From Anniella stebbinsi (Eukaryota > Chordata > Lepidosauria > Squamata > Anniellidae): a stretch of DNA of 64,000 nucleotides. Both the position numbers and the translations under genes were made by a program. Each line of letters opens with the position of its first letter. The first letter of the stretch is position 1. Under the pieces are notes generated by a model. That model saw nothing but the letters and a program-made list of their open reading frames with translations. It did no database searches and was not told where the DNA came from. The stretch is from the NCBI GenBank assembly GCA_029215795.1, contig JARDYH010000001.1, forward strand, positions 189,851,654 through 189,915,653. The letters run 5' to 3'. Shown here in pieces: positions 46,036 to 57,570 of the stretch.

Positions 46036-46160
46036 GAAATCTGGTGCCCTACAGATGTTTTAGGTTACATCTTCCAGAATCCTTTACCGTTGGCCGTACT
46101 GGCTGGGATTGATAGGAGTTGTAGTCCCAAACATCTGTAGGGTACTAGGTTGCCTATTTC
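46036..46160. repeat. Foldback repeat in 3' UTR
   Basis: GTGCCCTACAGATGTTTTAG on the left pairs with the AAACATCTGTAGGGTAC segment on the right (46130-46145), with a further inner pair around TTACATCTTCC and GGAGTTGTAGTC. Related to the repeat at 20708-20818. In the transcript it would fold into a long hairpin. Confidence 0.65.
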
Positions 46161-46422
46161 TGCTCTAAATACATGCATATAACTCATTATCTGTATCAAT
46201 AATGAAAGTATATGAAGATTTTCTTACCTCTCAGATTTAATTGCTGTTTATCATAACGAAACAAAACTATTAATTATACTAATATCTAACAACGTGCTTC
46301 CACTAAGCATACAATATGGTATGTGATCTTTTCAGTATTTTAATGAAAGCTAAGATCTGAACACCTTTATAATACATACTAGCTAACAACTGTCAGACAC
46401 ATTTATATTTGATTCAAATTTG

Positions 46423-46428
46423 AATAAA
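46423..46428 (+). terminator. LRRFIP1: Polyadenylation signal AATAAA (long isoform, proximal)
   Basis: Canonical AATAAA in TTTGAATAAAGCACTG, about 590 bases after the stop codon. Candidate proximal signal; use not proven. Confidence 0.5.
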
Positions 46429-46674
46429 GCACTGTAGCTTCAGTATCCTTTTAAAAAGGCATGTAATTTGCAGGAGAGTGATAAAATTGCGCTTTGAACA
46501 CATTTATTGTTGAAACATTCCAAATTAATGTCACTTCTATTGCCAAAAGATAGCTAGATCAATATAGGAATGTTGCGTAATGTAGAATTAATGAAAAGAA
46601 CTTGTAAGTGAAGAACTGTTGGTGGTTAATAGGAGTAAGTGTACGCCTCAACCATTTCATACCAAATCACTGGG

Positions 46675-46786
46675 TTGGATCCAGAACAAGTTAGTTGCAC
46701 TTACATTCCATTGAAATCAGCGGGACGTAAGCATGACAAACTTTTCATACTGATTTCAATATGTGACTGACTTGCACTGGATCCAA
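46675..46786. repeat. Foldback repeat TTGGATCCAG...CTGGATCCAA
   Basis: TTGGATCCAG at 46675-46684 pairs with CTGGATCCAA at 46777-46786, and ATTGAAATCAG pairs with CTGATTTCAAT inside. A palindromic short repeat within the long-isoform 3' UTR. A degraded half-site (TTGTATCCAA) occurs at 8476. Confidence 0.65.
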
Positions 46787-47136
46787 CCGACTGTATATAT
46801 ATATTTATGTTTAAGAATGTTTCAGTTCACATTGTGCTTAACCTTTCTATCAAGTAATATTTACTGTGAATTATAACAAATCTGTTTTCTTAAAAATTTA
46901 TATTATATGCTCTATTCAACCCCAACCCCCAGCAATACATGTAAATGAATATTTTGTAACATTCCTCTCTGCTGGAATAGGCAAATTTTAATGTCTTTAT
47001 GAATGCCTTAATAACTGTTTAAAACTAAAAATCACTGGTAATGGCAACTGCTGTTGAATGCATTAAATGCCTTCTTAAACTTGCTGTCTTTAAAAAAACA
47101 ACAACCAATGTATAAGATGATTTGAATAATGGAGAC

Positions 47137-47142
47137 AATAAA
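47137..47142 (+). terminator. LRRFIP1: Polyadenylation signal AATAAA (long isoform, distal)
   Basis: AATAAAGATG is followed by TTTCTCAGTGTTTAG and T-rich sequence within 40 bases, a good cleavage context. Probable main 3' end of the acidic isoform, about 1.3 kb after the stop. Confidence 0.65.
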
Positions 47143-47442
47143 GATGTTTCTCAGTGTTTAGTAACTAGGAGTATTTTTATTGCATAAAGAAATATTCTAT
47201 GTGTTGTTTTAGGCTATTAAAATTAAGGGAAGATGCAAATTCTGAACATTGTAGAGCTATAATGGTATAACAAATAATAAATGTATTTCTTGTATGCAAG
47301 TAATAAAACACAAAAACAAAATATATGTCACATCGAGATGTATATAATAAAATTTTTATATTGTAAAACGTCTTCACCCTGTGTTTATAAAGCTGCTTAA
47401 AATTAAACTGCTACTACTCCTAATATTTTTATACAAATTTAT

Positions 47443-48795
47443 CATAGAATCATAAAATAGTGGAGTTGGAGGCCATTGAGTCCAACCCCCTGCTCAATGC
47501 AGGAATCTGCCTCAAAGCCTACCTGACAGATGGCTGTCCAGCTGCATCTTGAATGTCTCTAGTCTGGGAAAGCCCACGACATCTCTAGGCATTTGGTTTC
47601 ATTGTCGTATTGCTCTAACAGTCAAGAATTTTTTTCCTGATGTCCAGCCAGATTCTGGCTTCCTTTAACTTGAGCCCATTCTTCCGTGTCCTGCATTCTG
47701 CGATAATCGAGAAGAGACCCTGGCCCTCCTCTGTGTGACAACCTTTCAAGTATTTGAAGAGTGCTATCATGTCTCCCTTCAGTCTTCTCAAGGCTAAACA
47801 TGCCCAGTTCTTTCAGTCTGTTCTCATAGGGCTTTGTTTCCAGACCCCTGATCATCCTCGTTGCCCTCCTCCGAACCCACTCCAGCTTGTCTGCATCCTT
47901 CTTGAAGTGTGGTGCCCAGAACTAGACATACTACTCAAGATGAGGCCTAACCAGTACCTCTCACAATTTGGAAGCTATACTTCTATTAGTGCAGCCCAAA
48001 ATAGCATTTGCTTTTTTTGCAGCCACATCACACTGTTGGCTCATTTTCAGCTTGTGATCTACAACCATTCCAAGATCCTTCTCGCTTGTAGTATTGCTGA
48101 GCCAAGTATCCTCCATCTTGTAACTGTGCATTTGGTTTCTTTTTCCTAGGTGTAGAACTTGGCATTTATCTCTTATTAAATTTCATTCTGTTGTTTTCAG
48201 CCCAACGTTCCAGTCTATCAAGATCACTTTGAAGTTTATTACTGTCTTCTAGAGTATTAGCTATCCCACCCAGTTTTGTGTCATCTGCAAATTTGATAAG
48301 CATTCCCTGCACCTCCTCATCCAAGTCATTAATAAAAATATTGAAGAGTACTAGGCCCAGGACTGAGCCCTGCCGTATCCCGCTCGTTACTTCCCCCCAG
48401 TTTGAGAAGGTACCATTGATAAGCAGTCTTTGAGTCCGATTCTGTAGCCAACTGTGCATCCACCAAATAGTTGTTCCATCTAGCCCACTTTGAGCTAGTT
48501 TGCTAATCAGAATGTCATGGGGCACTTTGTCAAAAGCTTTGCTGAAGTCAAGATATACTATATCCACAGCATTCCCACAGTCCACAAGGGAAGTTACCTG
48601 ATCCAAGAATGAGATCAGATTAATCTGGCAGGATTTGTTCTTGACAAATCCATGCTGACTTCTAGTAATCACTGCATTGTCTTCAAGATTGACTTCTTAA
48701 TAATCTGCTCCAAAATTTTCTGAGGGATTGATGTCAGACTACCTGGTCTGTAGTTCCCAGGTTCCTCCTTTTTGCCCTTTTTAAACATTTATTCA
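47443..48795 (-). mobile_element. CR1 LINE, antisense, 5'-truncated
   Basis: On the minus strand it carries the C-terminal RT half (48672-48166), broken C-terminal coding sequence and a CR1 3' end. The + strand starts with TCATAGAATCATAAAATAG at 47443, the complement of the CR1 ATTCTATGAT terminus. 5'-truncated near 48795. It belongs to the same subfamily as the + strand copy at 55310-57868: the RT-to-3' portions align closely, roughly nine bases in ten by eye. Confidence 0.92.
48166..48672 (-). pseudogene. CR1 reverse transcriptase palm/thumb fragment
   Basis: A 168-codon open fragment with YLDFSKAFDKVPHDILISKL (motif A), GIRQGSVLGLVLFNIFINDL (motif B region) and IKFADDTKLGG (catalytic FADD). 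The N-terminal RT and endonuclease are missing, so this is a fragment of a dead copy. Confidence 0.9.
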
Positions 48796-51657
48796 GCTGG
48801 TATCTACCTACTTTTATTTGTTATGTTGTTGTTTTAGATGTGGCAGTTCTTCACAAAAGCAAAGTATCTGTTCTATGCCAGCAGTATAGAAAGCTTTAAA
48901 ATCAGTAACTTCAAAGTTACATAAAATAGATATTTTCTCTGAGAAAAGGATTCCCAGACTATGAGCAGTAAAGTCATGAAATAGTATTTGAAATCTTGGT
49001 ACACATGATCTACAGGTTTGAATGCCTAGGAAGATTTCAAGCATCAGTTTGCAAAAAGGACAGGATTGAGCACTGATACCCTCATTTCCAAAGAGTTGCT
49101 ATCTCTTCATTCCTTGAACATCAGCAAAGCTACAGTTTCTCATATTTCTTGGTGCCTGCATTGAGAATATGCCTGAACTGTAGGGAAAGTGGTAACTTTG
49201 AATGCAGCAGACAAGCTCTTGGGACTGATTGCATGGCCTGGAGGAATGTGACTGTATAGACTTCACTCACCCTGTGTTCACAGAGTTCTATATAATGGAA
49301 GAAACACATTTCTCATTTAATGCTTGTTTATACATTCTACTCATGGATGTGGAATTAATGGTAGCAGGTGTTTGCCTTCTTCTGACAAACTAGGGATATA
49401 TAAGTAAAAGTGGTTATAATGCATTTTGTATGTCAGATATGTAGCTTGTCTATGGCGTGAACTAGGTATAGCCTAGCTTTGATCGAACAACTTGATCAGC
49501 GATGATGACAAAGACAGTTATTTAGCTTTGATACGAACAAATACATCTAGAGTTGTAGTAATTTATTACAAAACTAGAGATGATTTACATTGTTGATGGA
49601 GTTGCGGCTTTCATATGAGGGTTCTCTTTGGGGTTTCAATGGGTGGCAACCTAAGTGGTACGTTTATCCCTTGGTAACTGCCATTTCAATTAATCCTATA
49701 TGAATTAACACTTAAAGTTTTGATTAATGGTATGTAAGGAATAGATTGGTGACACACTGTTCATCCTTACTGCTGCTCTGAGATAATTTCCTGTTGAATA
49801 ACCACCCTATATCTTGATTTATGATTCATCTATATTTTGAAAGAAGTGTGTTGGGTGGGGGGGATACAGGAGAACAGGAAGGATGCTAGGGAAAAGGATA
49901 GTATTTCCACTGTTATAGAAAATGAGAGAATACTGTCCAATTGCTTTCCTTTAATTTGTTTATCTTGTATAGGCCTATCAAACTGGCATGATAATGACCA
50001 TCCTGCACTTTCCAGAAATGTACAAAGATGATTCTGCCCTCTGTAAATCCTCAACATAATTCCTGAGAAATCCTAATGTTACTGCACTTTAATAATATTT
50101 AGTTTTCTTTCTAATGTTTATTTTAAAAGACGGTTATACAACAGACTTTTAATACTCAGATGGTTTGGAGAAGGTGAATAAACTGATATTGTCCAATTTA
50201 GTTCTCATTGGATTTACCACAATATCACCAGGTCAGAAAAGCAGTTCTAAAGCCTAAAGAAATGATTGTCTAATTATCACAAAAGTTACCTTTTCTTTTT
50301 TGCAAGGGGCTTAGCGCTGTTTTCATTTTTTTATGAAAATTGCCATGTAGTTACAGCTTCCTAAATTGTATTGAGCTGTTTAATCATTTTTTTTTACAAA
50401 CAACGAATTTCAGATTTAGAAACTTTGCAAACCCTATGTAAGCTTTATATTTATACTAACGTCATGGTTGTCCCAAATAAAATGTTTATAACATAGAAAA
50501 GATACATGGAGTGCAACACAGCTATATAGACTCAATAGGTCTGTTGGAATGAGACTCCTCAGGTTGTAATGAACACCACTGACAGAACAGATTTCCCCTT
50601 CCCATCCTTAATTCTGCTCCAGAGATTTGGAAGAAATTGCCGGGGGGAGGGGCAGGGTAGAGGAAAGTGGTCCCTGTCGTGCACTCACAATGTTAATTGT
50701 TCACATTCCTTCTGTGGTAAGCATACTGTTTGATTTCTGGGAAAATGTGCAGTAAGATCTACACAACCAGTAGCACTTCTTTGTGAACGTCCCCATGCAG
50801 TAGCCCATTAAATATCCCTTGTGTATTTTAGAAAGTAACTTGAAGTTAGTTGATGGACGAGCAAAGAATTTGGGCAAGAGTCAGTTAGTGGTTGAGGTAA
50901 AGAAAGGGAAAGGGGAGAAACCCCTGTGGGTGTTGATAAAGCGGCTTGTGAAATCATTGCCAGAGTTTATATTAGTATGTTTATTCAAGTCAAACACAGG
51001 AAGCTTATTGATCATTGGATTACTTCATAATTACCTTCTGGAATGTGTGAATCTGTATTATATGGGGAAATAAAATGCATGCTTTTAGAATTCTAAACAT
51101 TTAAGAATTGATTTGTTTTTCAAGTTCAAGAATACACTAGAAAATTGGGGTGTGAGTCTTCCTACATTGAGAAATATTTCAAGGTGAATTTTTCAATTTG
51201 GAAAAATCTGAAGCCACCCATATAACTTCATAGATATCAGATGACAACCTTATAAAGAGTAGTACCGTTTTTAAAATGTGTGGCTAATTGTAATAGTGTA
51301 TTGACGTTTTTGTGATGCTGTTAAAGTGTAAAGATTTGTGAGATTTTTGTATTCCAGTGTTTGACCCTAGAATTCTTGCATGCTACCCTATAGTAGAAGA
51401 TTAGCCGCTTTGCATGCAGCTGGGTGCTTCTACTGAAGTGACAAGCATGCTTTGTGAGGCTGGCATAACCTCCCTTGGCTGAAACCCATTCCCTGTCCTG
51501 TTTGTGACCTCATTTCCTGTGGTACGTGCATAACAACATTTATCATCAGTTCCACTAACCTTCATTATTCTCTCTTTTTAAAATTAAATACATTCCTTGA
51601 CATCTTCCACTTAACAATATCAACACAGAGTACTTCATATCTCTTTTTTTCTTGTAG
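48796..51657 (+). other. Intronic DNA, no gene seen
   Basis: AT-rich intron between the antisense CR1 and the exon at 51658. Short open frames (for example 50819-51073) show no recognisable domains or splice context. No repeat family identified. Confidence 0.5.
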
Positions 51658-51707
51658 ACATTAGATTGAAAAATCTTGTTGATGAACGAGAATCTTTACT
51701 TGAACAG
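51658..51707 (+). CDS. LRRFIP1: LRRFIP1 exon DIRLKNLVDERESLLEQ (short isoform)
   Basis: The 50 bp exon follows TTTCTTGTAG and precedes GTAATC. It enters in phase 1, taking the G of the exon ending at 42718 to make Asp, and leaves in phase 0. It encodes IRLKNLVDERESLLEQ, conserved in both LRRFIP1 and LRRFIP2. It starts the second coiled coil of the isoforms that skip the acidic exon. Confidence 0.96.
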
Positions 51708-52656
51708 GTAATCAGAAATTTTCTACTTGCTCTTTGTTAGTCTCTTTGAGTATTGCCAGTTGATTCCCTACAAATTAGAGCTGATTTAGAAGGTCATATT
51801 TTCCACATAATGATTGGAATTAAATGAAATGGCTTCACAGAGACAATCTACAAAACAGTATACAAGAGATTTCCGCACTTAGTGTGATGGGAGTGTCAAT
51901 GTCATGTCATATACATCAAGTGTGAAAACACTTTGTTGTCATCTGGTACTTGTCTTTAAAAGCACACACATGCAAGCAGATATTGGGAAAAGGGTTGGGT
52001 CACCTTTAAAGGAACAGACCCCAAAATACATGTGTACTTCACATCTGATGAATTGCTTGGGTATTCTATGTAGTCAGACCTGAGTACAGAAATACAGGTT
52101 TGAAGCAGCCCTCTTGACAATTAAAAAGTGCAAATTCTCTTTCCACTGCATTCTCTAAAATGTAGCATAAGATACAATAGTATAGACCTGTTCGGGGGGT
52201 GGATAGTAGCATGCTTGGAGCTGTGCTCTCTCTCATCCTTAGTATCTTGAACATCACAGGCCGTTAATCAACTGTTAAGTAAAAAACAACAACTATGCTT
52301 TCATGATACCACAATCTGTAGTTAGTGTAATAATTTGGCTTCCACAAAATCTTAGCAGGGTGTTTTGTTGTCATAGTTATTTGAAAAGAATGCCAGCAGT
52401 GTCTGCAACTTTTATTTCCTGCATGACCAATAAACCTTTTCTGTTTTTCACTTTACCTATAATCTCTTCTCCTGACATCACATCATTCCTTACAAAAATA
52501 ATTCAAATCCTACAGGAATGCAAATATCAGAAAATGTCAGCTGGGCAAGCTTATGGGAAAAAGTGGATTTGCACAAAATATTGTAGTTCTAATTATCCTT
52601 TTTCATATAGTTTGGCTTATTTTTCAGTAAGTTGATTTTTCTTGTGTGACTTTCAG

Positions 52657-52771
52657 ATTAAAAAATTAAAAGCACAACTGGAAGAAAAACAGAATAGTAA
52701 AATTCAAACTTTACATTTGGAAGATGGAGTCATAGAAAACGGCACAGAGATGCATGTGATTGATCTCCAAA
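52657..52771 (+). CDS. LRRFIP1: LRRFIP1 exon IKKLKAQLEEKQ
   Basis: The 115 bp exon lies between GTGACTTTCAG and GTAAGG; it enters in phase 0 and leaves in phase 1 with A. It encodes IKKLKAQLEEKQNSKIQTLH and then a less conserved linker ending NGTEMHVIDLQ. The A plus GA of the next exon completes Arg. Confidence 0.95.
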
Positions 52772-53212
52772 GTAAGGTTCATCTACGGGCTGAAGAATCT
52801 ATGTTCAACTGTCAGTGACACTCACTCATTTTGTCCACTTACATGGTGAAAATATACCAAATAGAATTAAACTGGACTCCCCATTTGTTACACATTACTT
52901 CAGCATACCTCATGTACCCATTACGTGAGCAAGGCTATTGCAAGCTGAGCCAAGGAATGGAACACCTCCAATAACGTGAAATTGAATAGGTGGCCTTTGT
53001 CTTTTCTTCTGTTATCAACAGATGTGGACAGGAGTGCTGTTTGCAGGCTAATAATTCTGTTTATGGTGCGATCAAAGGTAGTCAGGTATTCACATTATGG
53101 AGACAGTTGAATAAATGTTTACCAACTTGAAAGAAAATAGCATTTTTTAGTTGGTGACTCTAGGATCTATCACTGAGTCCCAGTGGAGGGGCTTGTTAGG
53201 CTTCCAGCAATG

Positions 53213-53400
53213 AGTATTTCTCTTTTTTTGGCTCATAGCTTTTTAAGTTATTATAGTGGTTTTAAATGTATGTGTGTATTGTATGTTTTTGCAGTTTTAA
53301 TTTTTGTATATATATTTTAAGTGTTTTAATCGTATGTAAACCGCCCAGAGAGCTTCGGCTATGGGGCAGTATACAAATGCAATAATAATAATAATAATGA
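53213..53400 (+). repeat. L2 LINE 3' end, sense
   Basis: AACCGCCCAGAGAGCTTCGG followed by CTATGGGGCAGTATACAAAT and an (AAT)n tail matches the L2 terminus at 62518-62578, with a similar T-rich 3' UTR upstream. It lacks the RT part, so it is strongly 5'-truncated. Confidence 0.8.
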
Positions 53401-53693
53401 TAATGATGCAACAAAAAGGACAGAGGTTTTGCTTCTAGGATCAAAATCAGAAGTTACCAGCGATTATATGGAAATTAAAATCAAGAGATGTGTTCTGCTG
53501 GTGGGAGCGGGGGAGTATGAACCCTAAGCATGAGAAACATCAGAATATTATCGTTGGGGAGAATGGCATTTGAACAGACACATACATTTTTTATAAGTTA
53601 CACTGTATTTATTTTAATGCCCTTGGATATTTTGGGATAGAACCTCATACTGAACTGTTTTGATGGTGGACAATTTTTAAAAAATTTCTTTAG

Positions 53694-53773
53694 GAGATGC
53701 AACTAGACAAATTGGTGACCTCAAATTTAAGCTTGCAAAGTCTGAACAAGAGATTACAGCACTGGAACAGAAT
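53694..53773 (+). CDS. LRRFIP1: LRRFIP1 exon RDATRQIGDLKFKLAKSEQE
   Basis: The 80 bp exon lies between ATTTCTTTAG and GTAAGT; it enters in phase 1 and leaves in phase 0. It encodes RDATRQIGDLKFKLAKSEQE and ITALEQN, a heptad-bearing block shared by LRRFIP1 and LRRFIP2. Confidence 0.96.
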
Positions 53774-54716
53774 GTAAGTTTATGCCATATTTATAACTTT
53801 CTTGAGCTCTGGATTTATGTTTTTATTTTCTTATTTTAAAGGGTTGGTTAGCAAAACCCAGGCAGTAATCCTAAGATTCAAAGCAAATTCCCCTGAAATT
53901 AGTGGAAGTTGTTCATATTCTAAACATACATACTTTGAAGTAGAAGATCACTGTTGGCATTTGGCCCAGTGAGTGTCACTGCTCTAGATTCACTGCAAGT
54001 TGATGGTGGATTCCCATGTTTTAGGCAATGACTGCTGCAAGGGTATAAGGAGCTAATGGGGCAAGAAGTCAGAAGGGTTATTGAGAGTCCAATGGACTTG
54101 GATTGCTTCAAAATATATAGCGAAAGCATTCCTTCAGAGTGTACTACATGTAAATACTAGCTCGTAGGGCACCGTTTGGTTGGCGTATTCATATTGTGTA
54201 AGTAAGGCTTTGTCATATGATTTACTCTTGCCCTGGTCGGAGTATATATGTTAGGATCTCTGACAAAGATTCTAAACATATTTCCTCACTCAAATACATT
54301 GAACTGCTTGACCCTGATTATGGGATCAGGTTTATGATCCTATTATGCCTGTGCTTCACCAACTGCATTGATTCCTGTATTTCTCTATTCAATTTAAAGT
54401 GTCTTTAATGCCTTTCATAGCTTATGGCTAGGGTATCTGTCTGTGTATCTGCCTGTACTTTGAGATCATCATCAGAAGCTCTTCTGATGCCACCAGAAGG
54501 GTCTTTTCAGTGGTGGCTTCCCAGTTTTGGAAACCTTTCCCTAGAAAACTAGCCTGGGGCTCACTCTGATGTCTCACATCAGACAAATATCTTATTATTT
54601 CCCCAGGCTTTAAACTTTTATATCCCTATTTTTGTTGTGGCTTGTATATTACTTTAATGGTATTTATACATTTGCTACCGTACTTCTATTTAATAGTTAA
54701 GTTTCTTTCATATTAG

Positions 54717-54821
54717 GTAATACGACTGGAAGGTCAAGTTGCTCGCTATAAAACAGCTGCCGAAAATTCTGAAAGAATAGAAGATGAATTGAAAGCAGAG
54801 AAACGTAAACTACAAAGAGAG
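54717..54821 (+). CDS. LRRFIP1: LRRFIP1 exon [20 protein letters not shown]
   Basis: The 105 bp exon lies between TTTCATATTAG and GTAGTT, phase 0 on both sides, 35 residues. [20 protein letters not shown] is followed by [15 protein letters not shown], which joins to [10 protein letters not shown] at 58379. This is part of the C-terminal coiled coil. Confidence 0.97.
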
Positions 54822-55271
54822 GTAGTTACTAAATAAAGTAAAGTTATTAAATAAAGTAAAGTAGTAGTAAAGTTACTACTACTAAATTATTCTCAATAAA
54901 ATATTCAGTATCAAAGGTATGCACTAAAAATATTTTTTACAAGATTAACTGTGTCTCTGTGCTGAAGAAAAACAACTTTAATAGTTTCTAGGTAGAAATA
55001 AAATCCAAATGATGTTAGTGTTTTCTCAGCTGAAAAACAAATGGAAATAATCTTCAGTACTTGACTATTTAAGGCTGGTACTGTGGGGACAGAACCTACA
55101 AACAGCTTGCACCTGGTGATAGAGCAATAACTGGCCTTTCGTTTCCATACTAGAATTGCAGCTCTTGAAGGAAACAGAAGGCTATTTATTCCCATTTGCC
55201 GAAGGAAGGCTCAGCTATGTTCCAGACATCCCAGAAACTTAAGCCCTTTAAACACATGAACACTATTTGTG

Positions 55272-55298
55272 GGGAGGAGTGTTAGCTCAGTGGTAGAC
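55272..55298 (+). repeat. Possible tRNA-type A box (SINE remnant)
   Basis: TTAGCTCAGTGGTAGA fits the polymerase III A-box pattern of tRNA-derived SINEs. No B box or tail is seen at the right spacing, so this may be a very short remnant or chance. Confidence 0.3.
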
Positions 55299-55675
55299 AA
55301 CATCCAGTTTTTTAAAAAGGACATTTTAAAAGCACAATTACAAACTCCCAACAAGGAAAAAAGATAGAAGACAATAGAAGAAACCAATGTGGTTCCACAA
55401 AAAGCTTATAGATGGCCTGAAAACAAAAAAGACACATGTAGGAAGTGGAAGGAAAGCCAGGCTACAAAAGAAGAGTACAGACAGGTAGCATAGGAGTGCA
55501 GGAATGACATCAGGAAGACTAAAGCTGAGAATGAGCAGAGGCTAGCAAGGAATGCTAAAAGCAACAAAAAAGCTTTATTCAGGTAAGTGCATAGTAAAAG
55601 ACAGAGGAAAGAAATGGTGGTTCAACTGCTTATTGAAAATGGCAAATTGATAATAGATGATAAAGAAAAGGCCGA

Positions 55676-55880
55676 AGTTGCTTACCTGTAACTGTAGTTC
55701 TTCAACTGGTCATCTGTGCAATCACACTTACGGGGCTCTGCACCAGCGTGGAGCCTCGCTCGGAAACTTCCAATAGCTGACAAAGGGCTCTTTGGCCGGG
55801 AACCCCTCCCCCACCATTGTATCGCACATGTCTACTGCATTCCAACTTTATCCCTCAGTTCCTTGAGACCGTTGTTTGAT
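55676..55880 (-). mobile_element. DIRS terminal-repeat fragment nested in CR1
   Basis: AGTTGCTTACCTGTAACTGT at 55677 is the complement of the outer right end of the DIRS element at 29822, and the sequence continues through the terminal repeat (TCATCTGTGCAATCACACTT, then GAAACTTCC and CGGGAACCCCTCCCCCAC). It is therefore the right end of a DIRS element in inverted orientation, without any coding part. The inner boundary, around 55880, is approximate. Confidence 0.8.
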
Positions 55881-56920
55881 CTTGAACTTCAGGATAACCA
55901 AACTCTAGGTATCAACACCAGAGTGGGGACAGTGGGAGGGTCATGGGGAAATTTTGGAGCAGATTATTAAGAAGTCAATCTGTAAGCAACTTGAAAACAA
56001 TGCAGTGATTACTAGAAGCCAGCATGGGGTTGTCAAGAACAAATCCTGCCAGACTAATCTGATGTCACTCTTTGATCGGGTAACCTCCCTTGTGGACTGT
56101 GGGAATGCTGTGGACATAATATAACTTGACTTCAGAAAAGCCTTTGACAAAGTACCACATTGATCAGCAAGCTAGCTCAAAGTGGGATAGATGGAACAAC
56201 TATTAGGTGGATCCACAGTTGGCTACAGAATTGGACTCCAAGAGTGCTTATCAATGGTACCTTCTCAAACTGGAGGGAGGTACGAGTGGGGTACTGCAGG
56301 GTTCAGTCCTGGGCCCAGTGCTCTTAAACATTTTTATTAATGATTTGGACAAGGAGGTGCAGGGAATGCTTATCATATTGCAGACAACACAAAATTGGGT
56401 GGGATCGCTAATACCCTGGATGACAGAAACAAACTCCAAAGTGATTTTGATAGACTGGAGCGCTGGGCTGAAAACAACAGAATGAAATTTAATAGGGATA
56501 AATGCCAAGTTCTACACCTAGGAAAAAGAAACCAAATGCACAGTTACAAGATGGGGGATACTTGGCTCAGCAATATGACAAACAAGAAGGAACTTGGAAT
56601 TGTTGTAGATCACAAGCTGAATATGAACCAACAGTGTGATGTGGCTGCAAAAGGAGCAAATTCTATTTTGGATTGCATTAATAGAAGTATAGCTTCCAAA
56701 TCGTGCAAGGTACTGGTTCCCCTCTATTTGGCACTGGTTAGGCCTCATCTTCAGTATTGCGTCCAGTTCTGGGCACCACACTTCAGTTGGTGACAAGTTG
56801 GAGAGGGTTCAGAGGAGGGCAACGAGGAAGATCATGGGTCTGGAAACAAAGCCCTATGAGGAGAGACTGAAAGAACTGGGCATGTTTAGCCTTGAAAAGA
56901 GAAGATTGAGGGGAGACATA

Positions 56921-57570
56921 CCATAAGACGCCATTGATTGTAAGATGCACCTTAATTTCAGGGTCACCAACAGGGAAAAAGCTTTGCGTCGATTCTAAGA
57001 CACACCTTAATTTCGGCACCTCTTCTGCCCTTCTCCCTCTCCTCCATCACCGTCGCCCGTCCTCGCTGCCGCTCCGCGCCGCTGCCAGCGCTCACCTCTG
57101 CCTGGCAAGGAGTCGTTCCCAGTAATGAGGCAAGCATTGCCAGTGGCGCGGAGCAGCGGCGGTGGCAGCAAGGATGGGCAATGGCGATGGAGGGGAGAGG
57201 GTTAGGGCCCCACAAGTCCCCCCTCCCCACTTACCTTGATTGCTGCTGCCTCAGCCTGGGAAGGCTTCAGTACTGGGAAAGAGGCCAAGATCTCCCGAGA
57301 TTGTGGCCTCCTTCCCAGTACTGAAGCCTTCCCAGGCTGAGGCAGCAGCGATCAAGGTAAGTGGGGAGGGGACTTCTGACCGGCCTTGTGGGGTCCCTTG
57401 GGACCCACTAGGGCAAGTCGCAGGGAAGGGGCATGCAGAGCCCTAGTGCCTTCTGCAAAACGCGGGAGAAATCCTGCGATTGCAAGACACCATCGATTCT
57501 AAGACGCACCCTGTTTTTACAGATGTAGACATGGGAGAAAAGATGCGTCTTAGAATCGATGAAATACAGT
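56921..57570. mobile_element. Foldback non-autonomous transposon nested in CR1
   Basis: Interrupts the CR1 between GGGGAGACATA and AGCACTCTTC, which are adjacent apart from three bases in the 47.7 kb copy. Near the ends, GATTGTAAGATGCACCTT at 56935 is inverted against AAAAGATGCGTCTTAGAATC at 57539-57558, and further copies of the ATTCTAAGACGCA motif occur inside. The centre holds a palindrome of nearly 200 bp. No coding capacity; family not named. Confidence 0.7.
57205..57398. repeat. Long near-perfect palindrome
   Basis: GGGCCCCACAAG, TCCCCACTTACCTTGATTGC and CAGCCTGGGAAGGCTTCAGT on the left are matched in reverse complement on the right by ACTGAAGCCTTCCCAGGCTG, ATCAAGGTAAGTGGGGA and CTTGTGGGGTCCC. 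The arms are about 90 bp with almost no loop (centre near 57295). GC-rich, unlike the surrounding intron. Confidence 0.9.

Larger units (their letters stand above)
45839..47160 (+). other. LRRFIP1: 3' UTR of the long LRRFIP1 isoform
   Basis: Non-coding sequence after the stop at 45838, with a (CA)n(TA)n tract, two foldback repeats (46036-46160, 46675-46786) and AATAAA signals at 46423 and 47137. The end is set about 20 bases past the second signal by inference; the antisense CR1 begins about 280 bases further on. Confidence 0.7.
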
